The notes beneath the pieces were generated by a model, which ran no database searches, was not told the DNA's origin, and saw only the letters and a program-made list of their open reading frames with translations. A stretch of 7,460 bases of DNA from Bryobacteraceae bacterium (GTDB lineage: Bacteria > Acidobacteriota > Terriglobia > Bryobacterales > Bryobacteraceae): positions 1 through 7,460 of the forward strand of contig CANGVB010000167.1 of the NCBI GenBank assembly GCA_947456995.1, in the 5' to 3' direction. Numbering within the stretch: the first letter of the stretch is position 1; each line of letters starts with the position of its first letter. Positions 1 through 4,566 of the stretch are shown here, piece after piece. The translations under genes and the position numbers were made by a program.

Positions 1-553
1 CACCAATGCGCGCCTTTTGCACATTGACGGTCATGACACGCCTGCAATGGAAAAAGCCGCTCGTATTGCGCACGAAAATGGAATCCCCGTCACAGTCGAT
101 GTCGATACGATCTACAAAGGCTTTGAGCGTGTTTTGCCTCATGTCGACTACCTGATCGCCTCAAGCGAATTCCCGATTCAGTGGACACACCAGACCGATC
201 CGCTCAAGGCGCTGGAGTTGATCCAGGACGAGTATGGCATCCATTGTGCAGCGATGACGCTGGGGGCTCACGGAGCTCTGGCGCGCATCAATGGCAAGTT
301 CCACTACAGCCCGGCCTTTGTTGTGAACTGCGTGGATACAACCGGCGCGGGGGATGTCTTTCACGGTGGCTTCTGTTACGGTGTACTTGCCGGCTGGGAC
401 ATTCAGGACATTCTCGATTTCTCAAACGCCATGGCAGCGCTGAACTGCACCGCTATTGGCGCCCGTGGCGGAATTTCGACTCTCGATAAGGCCAAGGCCC
501 TGATGTCCCGGGCAGAACGCCGTGTGATGGAAGAAGTACGAAGGAGAATCTAG
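1..553 (+). CDS. PfkB/ribokinase-family carbohydrate kinase, C-terminal part (5' end outside window)
   Basis: This is the C-terminal 183 residues of a PfkB-family kinase, a cytoplasmic enzyme that transfers phosphate from ATP to a sugar or nucleoside hydroxyl. The reading frame is open from base 2, so the true start lies upstream; a TTG at 17 is inside the gene and is not a believable start. The family's second signature, DTTGAGDVFHGGF, is encoded at 335-373. Its GAGD holds the anion hole and the catalytic aspartate (codon 353-355). The early part reads RLLHIDGHDTPAMEKAAR, which matches the usual strand and helix before the mid-domain. The N/E metal-site motif region reads IASSEFP rather than a classical NxxE, so the substrate cannot be named. 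The stop is followed after 4 nt by the rhomboid gene. Family assignment is firm; substrate is unknown. Confidence 0.9.
   Translation, partial: TNARLLHIDGHDTPAMEKAARIAHENGIPVTVDVDTIYKGFERVLPHVDYLIASSEFPIQWTHQTDPLKALELIQDEYGIHCAAMTLGAHGALARINGKFHYSPAFVVNCVDTTGAGDVFHGGFCYGVLAGWDIQDILDFSNAMAALNCTAIGARGGISTLDKAKALMSRAERRVMEEVRRRI
541..546 (+). promoter_or_regulatory. Shine-Dalgarno site for the rhomboid gene
   Basis: AAGGAG lies inside the last codons of the kinase gene, 11 nt before the GTG at 558. It supports that GTG as the rhomboid start and suggests coupling to translation of the kinase gene. The spacing is slightly long. Confidence 0.55.
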
Positions 554-557
554 CCGA

Positions 558-1229
558 GTGTTCCCGCTTCGGGATTCAGAACAGAGTGCCAGCACGCCGT
601 TTGTCACGGTGGGCCTGATCCTCGTTAATTTACTCGCTTTCTTCTACGAGCTCTCCCTCGACGATTTCTCGCTCAACCACTTTCTAGTCGAGTGGGGCAC
701 CGTGCCTCGCAACTTTGAATTTACCGACGTCATCACCAGCATGTTTCTGCATGGCGGCTGGATGCATGTGATCGGTAATATCTGGTTTCTCTGGATCTTT
801 GGGGACAACATTGAAGACATTCTGGGCCACACGAATTATCTGGTCTTCTACCTTCTTTGCGGCATCGTGGGAGGATTGCTCCACGTGGCCTTCAACCCGA
901 ACTCCGCAGTGCCGGCAATTGGGGCCAGCGGTGCCATCTCTGGCGTAATGGGGGCATATCTGGTGCGCTTTCCTCGATCGCGGATCCACACTCTGCTCTT
1001 CTTTTTCATTTTTGCGACAACACTTGAGGTGCCGGCCATTCTGATGATTGGATACTGGTTTGTTGTGCAGCTCTTCAGCGGTTTCGGTCATCTAGCAATG
1101 GCGGGCGGCGATCAGGGCGGCACCGCATGGTTTGCCCACATCGGTGGATTTGTAGCGGGAATTGTTTTGATCCGCACGATGCCAACCCGGCCGAGTGGAC
1201 GTGTACGACAGGAGTTTCGATGGAAATGA
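558..1229 (+). CDS. Rhomboid-family intramembrane serine protease
   Basis: A 223-residue polytopic inner-membrane protein of the rhomboid family, which cleaves transmembrane segments of substrate proteins within the bilayer. The N-terminus (FPLRDSE...PFVTVGLILVNLLAFFYEL) is typical of bacterial rhomboids and supports the GTG start at 558. About six hydrophobic segments follow. The second carries HGGWMHVIGNIWFLWIFGDNIED, with the conserved His70 and Asn74 of the oxyanion region. The catalytic serine is Ser124 in GASGAISG (codon 927-929), and the catalytic histidine is His194 in AHIGGFVAG (codon 1137-1139). The Ser/His dyad is therefore intact and the protein should be active. The short C-terminal tail is basic (RPSGRVRQEFRWK). 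The 3' end overlaps the next gene by 10 nt. The physiological substrate cannot be inferred. Confidence 0.93.
   Translation: MFPLRDSEQSASTPFVTVGLILVNLLAFFYELSLDDFSLNHFLVEWGTVPRNFEFTDVITSMFLHGGWMHVIGNIWFLWIFGDNIEDILGHTNYLVFYLLCGIVGGLLHVAFNPNSAVPAIGASGAISGVMGAYLVRFPRSRIHTLLFFFIFATTLEVPAILMIGYWFVVQLFSGFGHLAMAGGDQGGTAWFAHIGGFVAGIVLIRTMPTRPSGRVRQEFRWK
1210..1214 (+). promoter_or_regulatory. Shine-Dalgarno site for the PIG-L gene
   Basis: AGGAG sits 5 nt before the ATG at 1220. It picks this ATG over the longer in-frame extension that reaches back into the rhomboid gene. Confidence 0.7.
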
Positions 1230-1918
1230 CCCGACTTGCCAGCCACTATCTGGACAATCTGCCAGAAGTGGATGTGGCCATTATGATGCCCCACCCGGGC
1301 GAAGCAGAATTGCTTTGCGGGGGGACGATTGCAAAACTCAGCAGCGCGGGCAAGCGGGTAGCAATTCTCGATCTGACTGCTGGCGAGGCCGGTACTCTGG
1401 CCGGGGGCAACAAGATTCTCGACGAGGGCGACATCGCGGCAGGGATTCTCGGTGTCGCCTGGCGCGGCACAATGCGCTTTCCCGACGGTCGTCTCGAAGA
1501 CACGATCATGTCGAGAATGACCGTAACTGGAGAATTCAAGCGGCTGCGGCCCCAGGTGGTGGTGGCCATGCACCCGGAAGATCGTCATCCGGATTCTCTT
1601 GCCGCCAGCCTGCTTGTCGAAAATGCTTCCTATCTTGCCGGGCTCAGTGGGCTTGATAACTATCTGAGCGCGCACGCCACGGGCCGGGTTGTTTTTGCCA
1701 GTGGCAGTGTCGCGGTATCTCCGGCATTTGTCGTAGATGTCAGCCCGTTTTTTGAGCAGAAGATGGAAGCGCTCAAGGCCTACACAACTCTTTTTGCCGA
1801 TCCAACTGAGGTGCTGGCGCGCGTTGAGCGCGAAGCGCGGAGATTTGGCGACATGATCGGGGTACGCTACGGCGAGCCCTTCACACAAAGGCAACCCCTT
1901 GCGGGCGATCTTCTTTGA
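1220..1918 (+). CDS. PIG-L/BshB1-like deacetylase homologue with altered active-site motifs
   Basis: The 232-residue protein resembles BshB1, the zinc-dependent N-acetylglucosaminyl-malate deacetylase of bacillithiol synthesis. Recognisable blocks are PHPxxAELLCGGTIAKL (residues 24-40), DLTAGEAGT, RFPDGRLED, MHPEDRHPDS (117-126) and a C-terminal GVRYGEPF. Length fits the family. Known PIG-L enzymes use HPDD, where the first Asp is the general base and the second, with the His, binds zinc. They also use HPDH, whose last His binds zinc. Here these read H25-P-G27-E28 and H123-P-D-S126, so the base and one zinc histidine are missing and one Asp has become Glu. Conserved arginines after the GEAGT block also appear lost. 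The start at ATG 1220 is chosen for its Shine-Dalgarno; it overlaps the rhomboid end by 10 nt. Fold family is confident. Catalytic activity is doubtful, so bshB1 is not assigned as a symbol. Confidence 0.82.
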   Translation: MEMTRLASHYLDNLPEVDVAIMMPHPGEAELLCGGTIAKLSSAGKRVAILDLTAGEAGTLAGGNKILDEGDIAAGILGVAWRGTMRFPDGRLEDTIMSRMTVTGEFKRLRPQVVVAMHPEDRHPDSLAASLLVENASYLAGLSGLDNYLSAHATGRVVFASGSVAVSPAFVVDVSPFFEQKMEALKAYTTLFADPTEVLARVEREARRFGDMIGVRYGEPFTQRQPLAGDLL

Positions 1919-2370
1919 CCCCTCGCGATGAGTTCTGGATGCGTCATGCCCTCAAGCTGGCCCAGGCGGGCGAGCTGAGGGGTGAAGTTCCGGTAGGTGC
2001 GGTGATTGTGGACGCTGCGGGCGAACTGATCGGCGAGGGCTCGAATGCACCGATTGAACTGAATGACCCGACGGCGCATGCCGAAATCATCGCCTTGCGA
2101 CAGGCGGCGGCAAAGTTAGGAAGCTATCGCCTGGAAGGCACTACTCTTTATTGCACCCTCGAGCCCTGCCCGATGTGTGCTGGCGCGCTGGTAAATTCGC
2201 GGATTTCAAGGCTCGTTTTTGGGGCGAGGGATTTGCGATTTGGCGGTGTACGCAGCAAATTCCAGATCGCCGACTCCGACTTACTAAACCATTCGGTCCA
2301 GATAAGTGAAGGAATTCTTGGCCCGGAATGCACAGAGATTCTCGTGGAGTTTTTCAAAATGCGTCGGTAG
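1915..2370 (+). CDS. tadA: tRNA-specific adenosine deaminase TadA
   Basis: TadA deaminates the wobble adenosine 34 to inosine in tRNA-Arg(ACG), letting it read CGU, CGC and CGA codons. The 151-residue protein has the full cytidine-deaminase-fold signature: VPVGAVIV near residue 25, DPTAHAEIIALRQA with zinc ligand His55 and proton shuttle Glu57, and TLEPCPMCAGALV with zinc ligands Cys85 and Cys88. The C-terminal helix ends ILVEFFKMRR, as is usual. The chosen start is TTG at 1915, which overlaps the PIG-L stop (TTGA), a translational-coupling arrangement. The first residues, PRDEFWMRHAL, align with the conserved N-terminal helix and argue against the later ATG at 1939. No strong Shine-Dalgarno is seen. 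The promoter for rimP begins inside its last codons. Confidence 0.95.
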   Translation: MTPRDEFWMRHALKLAQAGELRGEVPVGAVIVDAAGELIGEGSNAPIELNDPTAHAEIIALRQAAAKLGSYRLEGTTLYCTLEPCPMCAGALVNSRISRLVFGARDLRFGGVRSKFQIADSDLLNHSVQISEGILGPECTEILVEFFKMRR

Positions 2371-2379
2371 GTGTATACT
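2351..2379 (+). promoter_or_regulatory. Candidate sigma-70-type promoter for rimP-nusA-infB
   Basis: A -35 element TTTTCA (2351-2356; 4 of 6 consensus) lies within the end of tadA. It is separated by exactly 17 nt from the -10 element TATACT (2374-2379; 5 of 6). A transcript would start near 2386, about 70 nt before rimP. The position just upstream of a terminator leader and a conserved operon makes it credible. It is inferred from sequence alone. Confidence 0.6.
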
Positions 2380-2383
2380 GTGG

Positions 2384-2445
2384 TTGAGAGTTCTTTTACC
2401 TATTGAGTGGGCGCAAGCCCACTTTTTTATTGGTCTCTCAATAGG
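2384..2445 (+). promoter_or_regulatory. rimP leader with alternative pairing segments
   Basis: CCTATTGAG (2399-2407) is a perfect 9-nt inverted repeat of CTCAATAGG (2437-2445) and encloses the terminator hairpin. An upstream TTGAGAG (2384-2390) is complementary to CTCTCAA (2435-2441), so it competes for the same 3' arm. That arm contains TAGG, the only Shine-Dalgarno-like bases before rimP. These pairings are seen directly; their use as a switch for termination or translation is inference. A rimP leader RNA and autogenous control of the nusA operon are known in proteobacteria. Confidence 0.5.
2406..2428 (+). terminator. Intrinsic terminator / probable attenuator upstream of rimP
   Basis: The stem GTGGGC (2407-2412), loop GCAA (2413-2416) and stem GCCCAC (2417-2422) are followed by TTTTTT (2423-2428). 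A2406-T2423 can add a seventh pair. A GNRA tetraloop closed by C-G on a GC-rich stem followed by a U-tract is a textbook Rho-independent terminator. It lies 36 nt after the tadA stop, so it can end the upstream operon. It also lies between the only visible promoter and rimP, so it should act as an attenuator for rimP-nusA-infB. Confidence 0.85.
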
Positions 2446-2456
2446 CTCTGATTCTA

Positions 2457-2921
2457 ATGAAATCAACAACTTTGGAACAAGTTCGCGAAATCGTCGAGCG
2501 CATCGTCGAGGCCGAAGGCCTGGAGTTGGTCGACGCCCAGTTGCTGGGCGGCGGCATCCACCGGGTTTTTCGTATCTTTCTCGACAAGCCTGCGGGTGTA
2601 ACTCACGACGATTGTGAAAAAGTTTCGCGACTTGTGAGCGAGGTAATCGACGCAGACGACCTCATCCCTGGAGGCGCTTATACCCTTGAGGTAAGTAGCC
2701 CGGGGGTGGAGCGGGCGTTGATCCGACCGAAAGATTATGAGCGATTTCTTGGCAGTAAAGTCAAGATTGAGCTGAAAGAAGCCATTGAAAAGAGCCGCCG
2801 TTTCACGGGAAAGCTGGCGGCGTTTGATGGCGAAAAGGTCACGCTGGAGCTGGAAGCGGGTAAGACGCTTGTTTTTCCGTTTTCTGGAATCCAGAAGGCC
2901 AATTTGAAGTACGAGTGGTAG
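2457..2921 (+). CDS. rimP: Ribosome maturation factor RimP
   Basis: RimP is a cytoplasmic factor that assists late assembly of the 30S ribosomal subunit. The 154-residue protein has the two-domain layout of the family. The N-terminal alpha/beta domain (about residues 1-85) contains LELVDAQLLGGGIHRVFRIFLDKPAGVTHDDCEKVSR and the signature LEVSSPGVERALIRPKDYERF. The C-terminal Sm-like barrel covers about residues 90-154 (KVKIELKEA...FTGKLAAFDGEKVTLELE...IQKANLKYEW). The usual proline after VER is alanine here, a minor change. The ATG at 2457 has only a weak, distant TAGG upstream, and that lies inside the leader's inverted repeat. The gene is followed after 28 nt by nusA, the widely conserved order. 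Confidence 0.95.
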   Translation: MKSTTLEQVREIVERIVEAEGLELVDAQLLGGGIHRVFRIFLDKPAGVTHDDCEKVSRLVSEVIDADDLIPGGAYTLEVSSPGVERALIRPKDYERFLGSKVKIELKEAIEKSRRFTGKLAAFDGEKVTLELEAGKTLVFPFSGIQKANLKYEW

Positions 2922-2936
2922 CCGGGATATTTGACT

Positions 2937-2943
2937 GAGGTGA
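2937..2943 (+). promoter_or_regulatory. Strong Shine-Dalgarno site fixing a TTG start for nusA
   Basis: GAGGTGA matches the anti-Shine-Dalgarno of 16S rRNA well and ends 6 nt before TTG 2950. The next in-frame ATG, at 2977, has no comparable site and would trim the N-terminal helix. Confidence 0.75.
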
Positions 2944-2949
2944 ATCACA

Positions 2950-4401
2950 TTGGGCACGATCTATCAATCCATTGAAATGCTGGCCAAGGAGAAGGGCATC
3001 GAGGCGACGATCATTTTTGACGCCGTCAAGGATGCCATCATTCTTGCTGCCCGCAAGCAATTCAAAAACGTAGGCGAACTGGTTGCCGAAGTGGACCCCA
3101 AAAAAGGGATCCAGGTTTTTGCGTTGCGCAAAATCGTCGAGACCGTGGCCGACCCGGCCAACGAGTGGACGATGGAAGAAGCCAAGAAAAACAAACTCCC
3201 CGGCGCGATTGGCGACGAGATGCGCCAGGAATTGCCCATGGATGCTCTTGGCCGCATTTCTGCCCAGATCGCCAAGCAGGTGATTCTGCAAAAGGTGCGC
3301 GAGGCCGAGCGGGAAAACGTTTACGGTGAATTTGCCGGTCGCGTCGGCGAATTGGTGAATTGTGTGATCAAGCGCATTGAGACGCGCGATCTGGTGGTAG
3401 ACCTTGGCAAGACCGAAGCTCGTCTTCCGGCCAAAGAACAATCCAAACTCGAGAGCTTCTCGATTGGCGACCGTGTCCGCGTTGTGATCAAGGCCGTTGA
3501 GAAGACCGGCAAGAATGCCGGAGTCGTGGTGTCGCGTGCTGCAGGCGAGCTTGTGATGCGCCTCTTCGAGCAGGAAGTACCGGAAATTTACGACAACACG
3601 GTAGTGATCAAGAGCTGTGCTCGCGAAGCTGGCGAGCGTACCAAGATTGCTGTATCCAGCCGGGATCGCGATGTGGACAGCGTTGGTGCTTGCGTAGGCA
3701 TGAAGGGCATGCGCGTCCAGAGCATCATCCGTGAATTGCGCGGCGAAAAGATCGACATCATCCAGTTCAGCGAAAACCCTGTCGAGTTTGCAACCCATGC
3801 CCTGAGCCCGGCGAAGATCGCACGGGTCACCATTCTGAATGCTGAAGAAAAGCATATGGAAGTGATCGTGGACGACACGCAGCTGTCGCTCGCGATTGGC
3901 AAGCGTGGCCAGAATGTGCGTCTTGCAGCGAGGCTGCTTGGCTGGAAGATCGACATCAAGAGCGAAGAAGAGAAGCGGCAGGAAGTCGAGACCAGCATGT
4001 CGGAACTCATCCCGGCCGGCACCCCGATTTCTGTACTGGCAGACTATGGTCTGCCCGAAGAGCTGATTGACTCGCTCGTTGGTGCTGAAGTTGGCACCGT
4101 TGAGCAGCTTGGCTCACTCACTCCCGAAGAGCTGGAGCAATTGCCTGGCGTGGGCGAGGAATCTATCCAATCGCTTTATAATGCGATCAACGGATTCTAT
4201 GCCCAGTTTGAGGCAGCCGCTCCTGAGGTTGCTGAAGCTGCGGCTGCCGAGAGCTCTGAAGCTTTAACTGAGGTTGCTGAATCAGCAACTGAGGAAACTG
4301 AAGTTGTAATGACAGCGGCTGAGCCTGATGCTCCAGCCGAAACCGCGGAAGAAGTCACCCCAGAAGCTGAAGCTGAATCAACCGATTCGGATAAGCCCTA
4401 G
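2950..4401 (+). CDS. nusA: Transcription termination/antitermination factor NusA
   Basis: NusA binds RNA polymerase and nascent RNA to modulate pausing, intrinsic termination and antitermination. The 483-residue protein shows the expected order. An N-terminal polymerase-binding domain covers about residues 1-120. An S1 domain starts near Y125 and runs to about 198 (GEFAGRVGELVNCVIKRI...). KH1 carries the GACVGMKG loop at 246-253. KH2 carries AIGKRGQNVRLAARLLGW from 315. One helix-hairpin-helix-like acidic-repeat module spans about 364-413 (ADYGLPEELIDSLVG...LPGVGEESIQSLYNAI). The last 65 or so residues are an Ala/Glu-rich acidic tail, probably disordered. Escherichia coli NusA has two C-terminal repeats; one is seen here. 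The start is TTG 2950, supported by a strong Shine-Dalgarno. It sits between rimP and infB without a ylxR gene. Because its leader has an intrinsic terminator, autogenous control is plausible. Confidence 0.96.
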   Translation: MGTIYQSIEMLAKEKGIEATIIFDAVKDAIILAARKQFKNVGELVAEVDPKKGIQVFALRKIVETVADPANEWTMEEAKKNKLPGAIGDEMRQELPMDALGRISAQIAKQVILQKVREAERENVYGEFAGRVGELVNCVIKRIETRDLVVDLGKTEARLPAKEQSKLESFSIGDRVRVVIKAVEKTGKNAGVVVSRAAGELVMRLFEQEVPEIYDNTVVIKSCAREAGERTKIAVSSRDRDVDSVGACVGMKGMRVQSIIRELRGEKIDIIQFSENPVEFATHALSPAKIARVTILNAEEKHMEVIVDDTQLSLAIGKRGQNVRLAARLLGWKIDIKSEEEKRQEVETSMSELIPAGTPISVLADYGLPEELIDSLVGAEVGTVEQLGSLTPEELEQLPGVGEESIQSLYNAINGFYAQFEAAAPEVAEAAAAESSEALTEVAESATEETEVVMTAAEPDAPAETAEEVTPEAEAESTDSDKP

Positions 4402-4566
4402 GGATTTGTTACGATAAGAAGGTTCTGCTTCAACTCTTGGAATCTTCGACCGTGCGCACGACTGGCAACCGTATTACGGCTGAACGCAATCATTTTGATT
4501 GAAAGCGCCAAGCCATGGATTAAGAAGAACAGTACCGTTGAGAGGGATTCGACCTAGCGTCACCAT
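4402..4566 (+). other. 165-nt nusA-infB intergenic segment
   Basis: No gene with a credible start and ribosome site is recognised. The segment stays open in the nusA frame for 51 codons after the nusA TAG, until TAG at 4555-4557. The infB ATG is in this same frame. It contains a 10-nt palindrome CGTGCGCACG (4451-4460), a small hairpin CCGT-ATT-ACGG (4469-4479) and a 6-bp AT-rich hairpin CAATCA-TTT-TGATTG (4487-4501). No T-tract follows any of these, so none is a terminator. A purine-rich GAGAGGGA (4540-4547) is too far from the infB ATG (19 nt) to be an ordinary ribosome-binding site. The segment occupies the place where many bacteria carry ylxR. Confidence 0.5.

Noticed and set aside
1127..1219. 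N-terminal extension of the PIG-L gene starting inside the rhomboid gene
   Set aside because: It would overlap the conserved last helix of the rhomboid, has no ribosome site, and the added residues are not family-like. ATG 1220 has a good Shine-Dalgarno.
1112..1894. 260-codon minus-strand open frame opposite the PIG-L gene
   Set aside because: The plus strand encodes a clear PIG-L fold with its own ribosome site; the antisense product matches nothing recognisable.
2839..3855. 338-codon open frame on the minus strand opposite the rimP end and nusA
   Set aside because: It is a shadow of NusA coding sequence, which is unmistakable on the plus strand. No ribosome site or protein family is visible.
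4451..4460. 10-nt palindrome CGTGCGCACG as an operator
   Set aside because: A single short palindrome with no neighbouring promoter or second copy; it may be chance in GC-rich DNA.
4495..4523. Possible promoter TTGATT / GATTAA with 17-nt spacing before infB
   Set aside because: The -10 matches only 3 of 6 positions and the region is AT-richer by chance; not enough to annotate.
4495..4557. 20-codon leader peptide starting at TTG 4495
   Set aside because: No ribosome-binding site precedes it and no run of regulatory codons is present.
4537..4560. tRNA T-arm-like bases GGGATTCGACC before infB, on either strand
   Set aside because: The flanking bases do not form the 5-bp T stem, and no acceptor, D or anticodon arms can be placed around it.
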